From an uncultured Flavobacteriaceae bacterium (GTDB lineage: Bacteria > Bacteroidota > Bacteroidia > Flavobacteriales > Flavobacteriaceae): DNA of 64,000 nt. The notes beneath the pieces were generated by a model. That model was given only the letters and a program-made list of their open reading frames with translations, did not search any database and was not told where the DNA came from. Where the stretch lies: positions 1-64,000 of the forward strand of contig CAJXVT010000005.1 of assembly GCA_913062575.1 (NCBI GenBank), written 5' to 3'. Position 1 is the stretch's first letter. Each line of letters opens with the position of its first letter. Below, in pieces: positions 1 through 10,740 of the stretch. Made by a program: the position numbers and the translations under genes.

Positions 1-451
1 ATTGTTGCCGATATAAAACACTGCGTGTTGTTATATCTACAATTATGTTAAATACACGGTATTCGCCATTTTACTTACAATATACATTTGTATTATAATT
101 TACATTATGTTAAATAGAGTTTTTAAGAAGACACTCCTAGTAAGGGAATTATTCAATATTGTTTTGTACAAACGTATAATTCCTATCTTTTAGCAATTGA
201 GTATAATAGTAATTATTTAAGAAGACTAATTTAATTTCATTTGGAAACAGAACTACATATTCATTGCATTGCTTTCTTACAAGTCTTAATTTAATTGGAG
301 TTATATGCATGTGTTCTATTTTTTAAAATTAACAACAAGATACTCACACCTTCATCAGACGTCCTTCAATTTTAGTTGGTTGGTTTCTTTGTAACCTTCA
401 ATGCACTATTTGATTCGTTTATTAGTTTACATAGGTTTCTTCAAACAATAA

Positions 452-480
452 AACCACTACAGCATATTGCCATAGTGGTT
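452..480. terminator. Inverted repeat AACCACTA-N13-TAGTGGTT, possible terminator
   Basis: 8-bp perfect arms in the intergenic region downstream of the minus-strand gene ending at 588. Confidence 0.45.
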
Positions 481-587
481 CAAATTAGAGAGCTAATGAT
501 GAGTGAAATCATCAATAAAACCAAGTAAAAACACTTTCATCTTACATACATTGAACCCTCTTTTTGTTATAGTAAACTACAATTTTC

Positions 588-3500
588 TTATAACTCTTTG
601 CTGTTATTATCTCTGTTTATATCTAGCAACAAATAATTTGGATCTAGAAGAACCTTGCTTGGTTTGGTTTTAGATTTCAATACTATATCTGTTGTATCAG
701 TATTCATTTGTACTTTTTTAGTTTCTAAAAGCAGATCATTACCATCAGCATCTACACCATATATAGACAATTCAGCTACCGTATCCGGATTGATATTTTC
801 ATTAATTCCTTTTGAATCTGTTTGCCACTTTTCTACCTTTATTTGTACGTTCACTGTAAATGAATTAGTATCATTTTCTAGCAAAACTGCTTTTTTAATG
901 CTTGCATCATAGGTAGTTACAGTTTCAAGTAGCTCAAACACTGTTGCTTTTTGTGAACCTGGTGTTACCTCATAGATATATTCCAATAAATCAGCACTTG
1001 TAGCATAGCGTTCTCTGCTAAAATTAGGATCAAAAGCATTCCAATCTTTTACAAAACGTTTCAAGGCTAAATTCATTTGCTTCTCTCCTATCTTTTCTTG
1101 CAAAACAAACATATTCATTGCTCCTTTATTATAGTAAATATGAGATTGTTTTTCAACTAAAGACATTGGTACTTCTAGTGAGTTTTTTCTACTTTCTAAA
1201 TAGGTATCTAATTCACCTTCAAGAAACTGCACTACTTTGTCTTTTCCATATTCCTTTTTTAATACCATCAAAGCAGCATATTGCGATAAGGTTTCTAAAA
1301 TCAAATGCCTTCCTTTTACATTGGCAGCAACTACCTGTAATCCCCACCATTGGTGCGCTAGCTCATGTGCGGTTACATAAAATGCCATATCTACATCTTT
1401 AGAGTCATCAATATCTAAAACAAAACCTATTGATTCAGATAACGGAACTGTATTGGGGAAAGATTGTGCGAAACTCGCATATCTAGGAAATTCCATAATT
1501 CGCATTTGTTGGTATTGATACGGACTGAAATTGGCACTATAATAAGCAAATGATTTTTTCATGGAGTTAAACATGCGTTTTAAATTATAGTCATGTCCTT
1601 TGTGGTAATAAATTTCTAAATCGACAGCTTTTTGAGGGATCGAATCTGATGTTGGCATCCAACTATTTTTAGCTACTTCGTACCTTGCAGATACTACAGA
1701 ATAAAAATTAACCATTGGGCTGTCCATTTTGTAATGAAAATAGGCCCTGTTTTCTTTTTTCCAAGCTTTTACCAATTTTCCGGGTGCAATTGCAGTTTGA
1801 TCCACAGCGGTACCAATCACTATTTCAAAATCAATCTGATATCCATCATCACCATTTACGCCGTTTTTCAACTCAAAAGCATCGTCTCTTGTTGCCATTC
1901 CTTTTCTATCGGTCAATCCTGCTGCTTCTCTATCAGTAGTACTTCTTAACTCATACATATTACTGTATCCAATTGTAGGAAAATCACTGTTCTTAAAAAA
2001 GGTTCCGTTGTGCACGATCTTCGTGTTCTTATTCCCCATTTCAAATCCTTTTGTGGTAAAAACTTGCTTGAATTTCATGCTAATAGAATCGCCTGGCTGT
2101 AGTGCTTCTTTCAATTCATACACATAATAATCATAGTCTAGATACTTTTCATTTAATCTAGTTTCTGCGTCAAACTCAATGTATTCTAAAGTAATTTGGC
2201 TCTCAATTAATTTCTGAATATGTATATTTTGTATTGGGTTTTTACTTTGATTTACAAGTATATAGGCTCCTTTAGCTGTATAGTCTCTTGAAGCAGGATA
2301 TAACTCTACCTGTAGATTTACATCCACTAATTTTGGCTGTAGAATTTTCTCGAACTTTTTCAATGTTTGCTCATACCCTGCTCTAAATGCTGTTTTTTCT
2401 GTGTCAGACCATCGTTTGTTTAAGACATTGGTATTGTAAAAAATAAAACTTCCCAATCCAATAAAAAGAACTCCAATTACCAACCCTGTTTTTAGCACAG
2501 ATGGTGTAATGCGTTGTTTTGCTTGTTTCAAACGAATCCTAAAATTTGTTTCTGTTCCTCTCACTAAAAACAAACTAGTAATCAACATCACAAAAGCACA
2601 AAACACAAACCAATACGCTTTAATCCATAAAAACGGTGCTAAAAAGTGTCCAAAACCATTCATCTGAGAATAGGTACCGATGTTGTGTCCTCCAAAACTA
2701 TACAAGTCATGATTATATCCAAAAATACCTAATGCAAATATCCCGATGAAAAATGTTATTACTAAAATATAGGCTACAAATTTCTTGTTAACCAATACAT
2801 GGATAAAAAAGGAGATGAATGTATGCAAAAGCAAGAATGGTAATAAATCACCAAAAAAGCTGATAAAATAGACATCTAGTTCAAATTTATAATAGCCATG
2901 TGCACTTTGAAAAATAACGCCAGCTAAGATCAAAGACAACATAATAACCATGTAGGTTAATGCCAATCCAATAAATTTCCCCATCAAATTGATACCGTTA
3001 TTACTTGGCAGCGCATCATAAATAAGGTTTAGCTTCGCTCCTCTTTCTTTCCAAATCAATTCACCAGAATAAAAAACCATTACAATAATAAAAAAGAAGC
3101 TAGACATCTCAATCAGTTCTTCTATTATGAAATAAGTTGCTGGGTAACTGTTTACACCATACACAGTTCCTAAACTAATAGAATTAATTAAAATAATAAC
3201 CATAGCACTGATTACAATGGCCCAAAAAGAAACTTCTTTTAAGATGGATGTAAAGTAGAACCAAGCATGTTGTAGTAGCTGTGAATATTGAGATTTAAAT
3301 CCACTTCTAACGCTTACAATTGGTAATTCAGTATCAGAATTTGAAATTTCTTCTGCCGTAATTAGAGTCGCTTTCTTTTTCTTTTTTGAACTGCTTGAAA
3401 CTACTTGGAATTGAAACTTTTTATATCCAAAAGCAAAAATCAAAACGCCAATGGCAATCCAGAATAGTTTGCTATATAATAAGACACCAGAAAAAGGCAT

Positions 3501-4178
3501 TAAGTTTGAATTCAATTCAACCGGTGTCCAATCTTTTGTCAATTCGCTCAAGGTTGTCAACGAAAACGGATCTAAAATTGCCGCTACAAATCTATTCTCA
3601 ATTGATTTTGTCAATATAAATATAACAAAAGTAAAAAGTCCTTGTGTATAGACTACAATTAATTTTTTAGTCAATGCTCCAGTTACAAAAAACAAGGCTG
3701 CTCCAAAGAATAAAATGGGTAAAACCACGGTAAAATAAGGCTGAACATAGGTCATTAAATTAAAGGCTAACATATGTTCTGGATTTCTCCAAGGCATCAT
3801 CTCTCCTAGTGCATTTCCCCATATTAATGCAGTAAATATGATGATTAGGATTACAAATGATCCTAAAAAACGCCCTAGTAAATAATCTCTTTTTTTAATT
3901 GGATTTACAAACATTAGGGATTCCATATCATGCTCAAAATCTCGTAATATTGGAACACCCATTATCATTGAGGTAACCATCATACTGAATCCTGTGAGTA
4001 TACCCATGGTTCTGGCAATAATCAATGGCGAATTTCTTTTTAAAGGACCTAGGTCTACTCCACCGTATATAAAATCTACTCCAACGATAGAAAACAAGAA
4101 TAAAAAGAGAAAGAAGATATAGGTATCAACTCTTTTCACCCTGTATAAAATTTCGAATTTAAATATTTCGTACAACAT
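588..4178 (-). CDS. ABC transporter permease fused to M1 family aminopeptidase
   Basis: 1196 aa; multi-TM N-terminal half (ABC-2-like), C-terminal HELAHQWWG zinc motif (HEXXH); next to an ABC ATPase. Confidence 0.9.
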   Translation of the reverse strand: MLYEIFKFEILYRVKRVDTYIFFLFLFLFSIVGVDFIYGGVDLGPLKRNSPLIIARTMGILTGFSMMVTSMIMGVPILRDFEHDMESLMFVNPIKKRDYLLGRFLGSFVILIIIFTALIWGNALGEMMPWRNPEHMLAFNLMTYVQPYFTVVLPILFFGAALFFVTGALTKKLIVVYTQGLFTFVIFILTKSIENRFVAAILDPFSLTTLSELTKDWTPVELNSNLMPFSGVLLYSKLFWIAIGVLIFAFGYKKFQFQVVSSSSKKKKKATLITAEEISNSDTELPIVSVRSGFKSQYSQLLQHAWFYFTSILKEVSFWAIVISAMVIILINSISLGTVYGVNSYPATYFIIEELIEMSSFFFIIVMVFYSGELIWKERGAKLNLIYDALPSNNGINLMGKFIGLALTYMVIMLSLILAGVIFQSAHGYYKFELDVYFISFFGDLLPFLLLHTFISFFIHVLVNKKFVAYILVITFFIGIFALGIFGYNHDLYSFGGHNIGTYSQMNGFGHFLAPFLWIKAYWFVFCAFVMLITSLFLVRGTETNFRIRLKQAKQRITPSVLKTGLVIGVLFIGLGSFIFYNTNVLNKRWSDTEKTAFRAGYEQTLKKFEKILQPKLVDVNLQVELYPASRDYTAKGAYILVNQSKNPIQNIHIQKLIESQITLEYIEFDAETRLNEKYLDYDYYVYELKEALQPGDSISMKFKQVFTTKGFEMGNKNTKIVHNGTFFKNSDFPTIGYSNMYELRSTTDREAAGLTDRKGMATRDDAFELKNGVNGDDGYQIDFEIVIGTAVDQTAIAPGKLVKAWKKENRAYFHYKMDSPMVNFYSVVSARYEVAKNSWMPTSDSIPQKAVDLEIYYHKGHDYNLKRMFNSMKKSFAYYSANFSPYQYQQMRIMEFPRYASFAQSFPNTVPLSESIGFVLDIDDSKDVDMAFYVTAHELAHQWWGLQVVAANVKGRHLILETLSQYAALMVLKKEYGKDKVVQFLEGELDTYLESRKNSLEVPMSLVEKQSHIYYNKGAMNMFVLQEKIGEKQMNLALKRFVKDWNAFDPNFSRERYATSADLLEYIYEVTPGSQKATVFELLETVTTYDASIKKAVLLENDTNSFTVNVQIKVEKWQTDSKGINENINPDTVAELSIYGVDADGNDLLLETKKVQMNTDTTDIVLKSKTKPSKVLLDPNYLLLDINRDNNSKEL

Positions 4179-4183
4179 GGTGT

Positions 4184-5068
4184 TTATCGTTTAGAGTTAT
4201 GATTAAAAATTTGAGAAAAATACACGTCTTCTAAACTAGAAGCAATGGGTTGAAAACCATTTCCAGGCTCCGTATCACTTAAAATGGTGATTACAGGTTT
4301 TCCTATAAAAAGTTTATCAGCAACTACCTGATAGTTTTCTTTGTATTCTTTCAATTCATTCTTATGAATGGTTTTTTGATAGATTTTTCCTTCAATGTCA
4401 TTAATTACATCCAATGGATTTCCTTTTAACAATACTTGCCCTTGGTTGATAATGGCCATGTTGTTACACAACTCCTTTACATCATCTACAATATGGGTTG
4501 ATAAAATTACCACAGTGTTTTCTCCAAGTTCACACAATAAATTGTAAAATCGGTTTCTTTCTGCAGGATCTAAACCAGCAGTAGGTTCATCTACAATTAA
4601 TAATTTTGGATTGGTCAATAAAGCCTGTGCTATTCCGAAACGTTGCTTCATTCCACCAGAAAAGCCTCCTAAGTGTTGTTTTCTTTTTTCGTATAAGTTG
4701 GTTTTGTGTAATAATGCCTGTACCATTTCTTTTCGTTCAGGTGCATTGGTCAAACCTTTTAAAACGGCAAGGTGATTCAATAATTGCTCAGCAGATATTT
4801 TTGGATAGACTCCAAATTGCTGTGGTAAATATCCTAGTATTTTACGAACTTCATGTTTTTGTTCTAGTACATTCAAATCTCCTAAAGTGATACTCCCTTT
4901 ATCTGCCTCTTGTAAAGTGGCAATGGTTCTCATTAAGGTAGATTTCCCTGCACCATTGGGTCCTAATAAACCAAACATCCCAGTAGGAATTTCTAAGGTG
5001 ATGTTTTGAAGTGCTTTCACCCCATTTGCATAGGTTTTGGATACGTTGTTTATTTTTAAACTGCTCAT
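4184..5068 (-). CDS. ABC transporter ATP-binding protein
   Basis: Walker A GPNGAGKST, signature FSGGMKQRFGIAQAL, Walker B LLIVDEPTAGLDP. Confidence 0.95.
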   Translation of the reverse strand: MSSLKINNVSKTYANGVKALQNITLEIPTGMFGLLGPNGAGKSTLMRTIATLQEADKGSITLGDLNVLEQKHEVRKILGYLPQQFGVYPKISAEQLLNHLAVLKGLTNAPERKEMVQALLHKTNLYEKRKQHLGGFSGGMKQRFGIAQALLTNPKLLIVDEPTAGLDPAERNRFYNLLCELGENTVVILSTHIVDDVKELCNNMAIINQGQVLLKGNPLDVINDIEGKIYQKTIHKNELKEYKENYQVVADKLFIGKPVITILSDTEPGNGFQPIASSLEDVYFSQIFNHNSKR

Positions 5069-5278
5069 TTTTACTTGTTTTATGGTTATTGAGCAACAAA
5101 CCTATAGCGTTAAGATGCTTAAAAAAAGTAACTGTGATAAACACTCATTTGCTAAGTACACAAATCATGTTTATGACTAAATCAGTTTTACATCGACACT
5201 AAAAATGAATTCATCACTAGGTAAAGGTTGTTTGTCAACTTGTTTGGTAGGAACCTTTTATTCCACTAATTTTGAGCC

Positions 5279-6439
5279 ATGGAAATATTTTACAATCGAT
5301 ATAGACGGGTTTTTATTACACTGATATTAAGTGTGATTTTTTGGGTTTTTGGAATGGTTTGTATGCGATATCAAATTAATTTCACAGGACTTTCCTTTTC
5401 CGTCCTTTCAGTAAGTGGTATCATGTACTTGCTATTGTTTTACTTTATAAACCGTAAAGAAACAGCCCCATTTTCGCTTACTGTTACAAAAAAAGAAGTG
5501 ATCCTGTTTTCTGTTATTAGCATTTTTATTTGTATCACCGGAGTGTTAGAGTCTCAACCAGATAGAAAGGATTTTGCAACCGTTTTTGGCATCTTACTGA
5601 TCTACACCCTCCTATTTATCACTGTACAACTAATAAATTATCAACTTCAGAAAAAAAACAAAAAGGCACTTTCTAAAACCTTTATGAATCAGTTGGCTTT
5701 TTGGGCTTTTGTATTTGGGTTTGCTAGAATAATTATAATGATAGAGGTATATGGAGATAGTGACGCCTTAATAATCGTTGCATTTGTTTATTTCCCTGTA
5801 TTATTCTTTTTAATTACCCGCTGGATCTTTAAACAAACAAAAAGTGTGCTGACCTTAAAAAACGAAAAGGCAAAAACGGAGTTAATGCATTTAAAAAGTC
5901 AGGTAAATCCTCATTTCTTTTTTAACATGCTAAACAACCTCTATGGCTGGGTTGATAAAGATCCTGTAAAAGCAAAAAAGTTGATCATATCACTATCTGA
6001 AATGATGCGTTATAGTATTTATGAAGGTGAAAAAGAGTTGGTTACATTAGAAGAAGAAGTTGTATATCTGCAGCAATATATTGAGTTGCATCGTATGCGA
6101 TACCACAAAGAAATTGATATTCAGTTTGAGATTAACCTTGCAGAATATCCGATGCAGGTAATGCCTTTACTATTTATTATTTTACTTGAGAATGCTTTTA
6201 AGCATGGTGTAGAAAATTTAAGAGAGCATGCATTTGTACACCTAAAAATGTCGGCAAATGAAAAACAAGTTGTTTTCGAAATTAAAAACAATTTTGATCC
6301 AAAAGAAACACCAACAGCACCAGGAATCGGAATTAAAAATTTAAAAAGACGGTTAGAATTGGTATATCCTAAAAAACATACCCTTGTTTTAGAATCAAAT
6401 ACCGATATTTATACGGCCAAATTAACACTAGAATTATGA
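5279..6439 (+). CDS. LytS-like sensor histidine kinase (His_kinase family)
   Basis: TM N-terminus, QVNPHFFFNMLNNLYGW phospho-acceptor motif, ENAFKHG N-box, GIGIKNLKRRL; overlaps a LytTR regulator. Confidence 0.93.
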   Translation: MEIFYNRYRRVFITLILSVIFWVFGMVCMRYQINFTGLSFSVLSVSGIMYLLLFYFINRKETAPFSLTVTKKEVILFSVISIFICITGVLESQPDRKDFATVFGILLIYTLLFITVQLINYQLQKKNKKALSKTFMNQLAFWAFVFGFARIIIMIEVYGDSDALIIVAFVYFPVLFFLITRWIFKQTKSVLTLKNEKAKTELMHLKSQVNPHFFFNMLNNLYGWVDKDPVKAKKLIISLSEMMRYSIYEGEKELVTLEEEVVYLQQYIELHRMRYHKEIDIQFEINLAEYPMQVMPLLFIILLENAFKHGVENLREHAFVHLKMSANEKQVVFEIKNNFDPKETPTAPGIGIKNLKRRLELVYPKKHTLVLESNTDIYTAKLTLEL

Positions 6440-7137
6440 TCAAGTACCTAATTATAGATGATGAATTCATCGCACATGATATTATAAAAGGCTATTGTGA
6501 CATTCTACCCAATATGGAATTAGCAAAGCATTGTTACGATGCTATAGAAGCGATTGAATACTTGAATTCTAATTCGGTTGATTTGATTTTTCTTGATTTA
6601 AACATGCCTAAACTGAAAGGCTTTGATTTCTTAAAAACATTGACCAATGCCCCTAAAGTAATTGTAACTACGGCATACAAGGAGTTTGCTTTGGAAGGAT
6701 ATGAATTAGATATTTCTGATTATTTATTAAAACCCTTCTCTTTTGAGCGTTTCTTAAAAGCAGTTAACAAAGCAACTAAAACAACAGAAGTTAAACCAGT
6801 AGTTACACAAGTAACCAACACCACAAATACCTCAGAACGGATATTTTTTCACAGCAATAAGAAACACATTCAAGTAGAAATCTCAGAAATCCTTTTTATT
6901 GAATCTGATGGGAACTATTCTAAAATAGTACTCAACACAGAAACAATTAGCATTAGAGAGAAAGTCTCAGACATTCTAGACATGCTTGCTAGTAAAGACT
7001 TTGTGCAAGTACACAAATCATTTGCAGTAGCAAAACAACATATTAAAAGTATTGAAGGCAATAGAATTTACATCAAAGAACACATCATTCCCATAGGAAA
7101 GATGTATAAAATGAATGTAAATGGTCTGGTAAAATAA
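6436..7137 (+). CDS. LytTR family response regulator
   Basis: REC domain (IIDDE, LIFLDLNMP, YLLKPFSFERF) plus LytTR-like C-terminus. Confidence 0.94.
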   Translation: MIKYLIIDDEFIAHDIIKGYCDILPNMELAKHCYDAIEAIEYLNSNSVDLIFLDLNMPKLKGFDFLKTLTNAPKVIVTTAYKEFALEGYELDISDYLLKPFSFERFLKAVNKATKTTEVKPVVTQVTNTTNTSERIFFHSNKKHIQVEISEILFIESDGNYSKIVLNTETISIREKVSDILDMLASKDFVQVHKSFAVAKQHIKSIEGNRIYIKEHIIPIGKMYKMNVNGLVK

Positions 7138-7368
7138 CTAGGATTTTAAAGTAGATCAAACTTGAGCAAAAGCATTTCCAAAAGGAATTGCTTCATGACC
7201 GTTACATCTAAGCAAAATTGGGCTTTAATTGTGCTATTCCGTCTAATACTATACTAACAGAGTGGAGACTTCTGTATACTTTTCCATCTAGCCATACTCC
7301 TACCTACCAATCGTCTAAAACTGTTATTGGAACAGTCTCTTTTGTTACAGAAATAACAACCTATTTCT

Positions 7369-7824
7369 TTATAGAATATGCTTTTCTTTTTGGATGTAAA
7401 TATATTGTAATAACGAAATAAACCACTCAGGGTCTAATACTAAACATTCAGAAATTGCTTCCAAAGATCCTTTTGAAGTAAGAATACCACCTGAATCAGA
7501 ATTCTTAATAAACATATCATAATCCAATGCTGAAATTGGCATTCTATAATGTGTTTTCAAGGCCTTTGTTAGTGATTTTGGAACCCTATTATTTAGAATA
7601 TACAAGGCAAAAGTATACTCAGCATCTCTAACATGTTGCTCTTTTGAAATATTTTTATCTATTAACAACTGTTCATTTGTTTGTAACAATTTCCAAAAAT
7701 TTTGAATCCCAGCAGATACATCTTTAACCTGATCAGCCAATAAGTTGCTGGTCAGCTTCTCTTCTATCTCTTTTAAATAGGTATCTTGAGTATCTGTAAA
7801 CTCTATATTCATGGTTACTAGCAA
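7369..7824 (-). CDS. Hypothetical protein
   Basis: 151-aa ORF without recognised motif. Confidence 0.55.
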   Translation of the reverse strand: MLVTMNIEFTDTQDTYLKEIEEKLTSNLLADQVKDVSAGIQNFWKLLQTNEQLLIDKNISKEQHVRDAEYTFALYILNNRVPKSLTKALKTHYRMPISALDYDMFIKNSDSGGILTSKGSLEAISECLVLDPEWFISLLQYIYIQKEKHIL

Positions 7825-7904
7825 TTTAGGGTCTATAATATACAGTTAATTATGGAGAACGACAATAGGTATAAATACCTGAATTAGACTATTCAGAATA
7901 TAAA

Positions 7905-7934
7905 AAAGCCCTTATCCAAACAGATAAAGGCTTG
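7905..7934 (-). terminator. Intrinsic terminator of the 7942..9486 gene
   Basis: AAGCCCTTATC / GATAAAGGCTT stem; on the minus strand followed by a T-run. Confidence 0.75.
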
Positions 7935-7941
7935 TACTTTA

Positions 7942-9486
7942 TTATTGCATCATTTGGAGTATTTGTTCTATTTCTTGTTTGGCCTTAAGTAATTCTATTT
8001 CATCTAAAGTTTTTCCACTTTCTGACAGTATAAAAGAATTGAAAATATGACTAAGGTATATTGGAGAGCTCATTCCTGTATAACTTTCTCCACTATGACA
8101 AGAAAAACAACTTGCCAAATTTCCTACATCAATCTTATGAATGCTATCTTGAAAGGTTTGCGTATAGGTTTCCATGGTCACATTAGCGCTATTTAAAGAG
8201 CCTCTGGCAAAAGATCCCACATCTGCATTGGCAATACAATTTCGCAAACCTGAAATAACATTGGCTTGTTGTTGTTTTGACATTCCATCGGTATCTAACC
8301 AAATAGAGCCATTGTAAAAGTAATTAGCCCATACATCTTTTAAATTGTTTTTTACACAGATATTAATACCTTTTATGTTATTGAAATTTAGAGGTTCACT
8401 TTGGCTAGTTTCTAAATATCCATCTGCATTCACAGGAACACCAAATTGAAATAAATCAAATGCTTTGTATGGAACAATTGTTGCTTTTGTAGAATCTACC
8501 CAGGTAATTCCATCGATACCTGAAGTGCTTGTGCTTTTAAATAATAGCTTTTCTGTTGTTGATGTTGCAGCATTGGTTTTCCAGTTGTAATTAGGTGCTA
8601 GATCATTGTGCTCAAAAGTAGCCCAGATAAATTCTGGGTGATTTTCTACCACACCAACTACATGCATTCCTAATAATGCGACATTGGTGTTAGTAAATGT
8701 TATTCCTCCATCAGAACTTAAAGCAGCTACAGTAATAAAATAATTAGAAAGTTGATCACTTGGTATAACACTTGCATCTACCCAAGAAACTTTTAATTCT
8801 AGTGAACTTACAGGAAATGAGGCACTATTATTTGGATCTAAAGTCTTCTCAATTACAATACTATCCTTGAATGCATGGGCTGCCTTAAACATGGTTGGAC
8901 TTACGTGAATAGAATAATATACCGTTGCTGAATTAGAAGCGTTGTTAAAGGCTGGGTTCGTTTTTAAAACGCCACCTGATCCTGCTTGTCCTGTATCTGT
9001 TAAAACCACAGTAGTCCCAAATTGTTGTGGTACTTTTTTCATTGAACTAGTTACTTGGTGAATTTGTTCCTGTTTTAAAAATAAAGGAATTTTAGATTTT
9101 AAAATAAGTATTTCAGGAGTACCTTGAACAAGAATAGGTAGTAACGAAATAGTATCAACGGGTTTGGTTAACCATAAAAATTTTTGCCATGACCATTGGT
9201 GGAATATTAAATTTGTTGTTTCTGAAGCATCAAAAGGACTATGGATACCTTCTTTTGGTGGCGGTGTGTTTTCATGAGGAAACCAACTGGGGGACACAAG
9301 GCAAGACAATGTGTCTGTCTGACCTGAATCTATGGTTTGATAACCGGTTTGACCTTTTTTCTCAATATTAGTACATGAAATAGCACAGAAAATTCCAATG
9401 TAACAAAGTAACACAGGAGTTTTTTTTAATATTACAGCTACAAAATTTTTCATTTTTTTAATGTTTTGGTGAATATGTTTTCCCAA
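7942..9486 (-). CDS. Predicted lipoprotein with a C-terminal CxxCH (c-type heme-like) motif
   Basis: 514 aa; lipobox-like CYIGIFCAISC near the N-terminus; NLASCFSCHSGESY near the C-terminus. Confidence 0.75.
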   Translation of the reverse strand: MGKHIHQNIKKMKNFVAVILKKTPVLLCYIGIFCAISCTNIEKKGQTGYQTIDSGQTDTLSCLVSPSWFPHENTPPPKEGIHSPFDASETTNLIFHQWSWQKFLWLTKPVDTISLLPILVQGTPEILILKSKIPLFLKQEQIHQVTSSMKKVPQQFGTTVVLTDTGQAGSGGVLKTNPAFNNASNSATVYYSIHVSPTMFKAAHAFKDSIVIEKTLDPNNSASFPVSSLELKVSWVDASVIPSDQLSNYFITVAALSSDGGITFTNTNVALLGMHVVGVVENHPEFIWATFEHNDLAPNYNWKTNAATSTTEKLLFKSTSTSGIDGITWVDSTKATIVPYKAFDLFQFGVPVNADGYLETSQSEPLNFNNIKGINICVKNNLKDVWANYFYNGSIWLDTDGMSKQQQANVISGLRNCIANADVGSFARGSLNSANVTMETYTQTFQDSIHKIDVGNLASCFSCHSGESYTGMSSPIYLSHIFNSFILSESGKTLDEIELLKAKQEIEQILQMMQ

Positions 9487-9547
9487 AAGTAGTCGTTAAA
9501 AGAAAGCGAAAGTAGCGTATATACACCTGATTTACAGGGTGGAATAA

Positions 9548-9641
9548 TTTCAAAACGTGTCTCTAATATTTGTGATGCATCCATAACAATCAGTATAGCT
9601 GTAATGTCTTCGGGATGAATTAAATTTTTTAATACATTCAT
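9548..9641 (-). pseudogene. Orphan C-terminal fragment of a YitT/DUF2179 protein
   Basis: MNVLKNLIHPEDITAILIVMDASQILETRF resembles the C-terminus of the 10741..11583 product (NALKQLIHTEDTTAKMIVMDASEMLGDKF); nothing upstream matches. Confidence 0.7.
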
Positions 9642-9976
9642 ATGTATAGTACTCGTTTAATTTTAAGGCGGATTTTTAAAGGGAAAACTAGAAAAGACTT
9701 TTCAACACTATTTATATTTTACTAACACCTGTAAAAAAAAGCGCAAAAATACATCTCATAATCAACTGCTTACTAGTATTTAATATTTGATTTCTCTTTT
9801 GTAATTCACTATTTTTCAGTAACTTGTATATGACGCTATACATATCTTAATCAGAAGAAAACTTTTCCTGAATTAGATTGAGAACAACCAAGGTCATTCT
9901 TAAGAACCTTTTGTAGGCATTTTATCAATAGACCTGTCTTTCGTTTTATTTTTTTTGAGAACAAAAACTTACCATC

Positions 9977-10732
9977 ATGCAATTCACATATTCATTTAGT
10001 CTACTACTCTTTCTATTTCTATTTTCAGGGATTAGAATTGTGTACGAATATAAAAGAGCTTTAAAATTTAGATTTGGAAAATATATAAAAACCTTAGAAC
10101 CAGGGTTTCGATGGATTATTCCTATTATTGAAACCATTCAAAAAGTGGACATTCGAGTAATTACAATTAATGTAGTATCACAAGAAGTAATGACAGCAGA
10201 CAATGTACCTTGTAGTATTGACGGGGTGGTATTCTTTAAAATTAACGACCCTGAAAAAGCAGTGTTAGAAGTGGAAGAATACAATTTTGCTATCACGCAA
10301 TTGTCACAAGCAGCTTTAAGAGATGTCTGTGGTAAAGTTGAATTAGACACCATTTTATCTAAACGTGAAGAGATGGGGAAAAACATCAAGTCTATTGTAG
10401 AGTCAGAAACCAAAGAATGGGGTATTGAAATAAACGATGTAAAAATTAAAGACATACAATTGCCTGAAAACATGCGTAGAATGATGGCAAATCAAGCAGA
10501 GGCAGAACGTTCGCGTAGAGCACAGATTATTTTAGCCTTGGCAGAAGAACAAGCTGCAGGAAAACTATTAGAAGCAGGTAAATTAATTGACCAATCGCCT
10601 TCTGCGATAAAGTTACGTTTGTATCAAACCTTATCTAATATAGCAGCTGAGAAAAATTCAACCATTATATTTCCATTCCCAGAAGAAGTGCTACATAAGG
10701 TTAATGACTTAAAATCCAAGGTGATACATTAG
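9977..10732 (+). CDS. SPFH/Band 7 domain slipin-like protein
   Basis: N-terminal TM, EYKRALKFRFGKYIKTLEPGFRWIIPIIETIQKVDIR, AEAERSRRAQIILALAEEQAAGKLLEA. Confidence 0.92.
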   Translation: MQFTYSFSLLLFLFLFSGIRIVYEYKRALKFRFGKYIKTLEPGFRWIIPIIETIQKVDIRVITINVVSQEVMTADNVPCSIDGVVFFKINDPEKAVLEVEEYNFAITQLSQAALRDVCGKVELDTILSKREEMGKNIKSIVESETKEWGIEINDVKIKDIQLPENMRRMMANQAEAERSRRAQIILALAEEQAAGKLLEAGKLIDQSPSAIKLRLYQTLSNIAAEKNSTIIFPFPEEVLHKVNDLKSKVIH

Positions 10733-10740
10733 GTATGTGT

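Noticed and set aside
1-587. Repeated TTATGTTAAATA in the left intergenic region
   Set aside because: Two short AT-rich copies; no supporting structure beyond the 452-480 hairpin.
655-1949. Plus-strand ORFs of 71-94 aa within 588..4178
   Set aside because: Antisense to the well-supported permease/peptidase fusion; low-complexity shadow ORFs without motifs.
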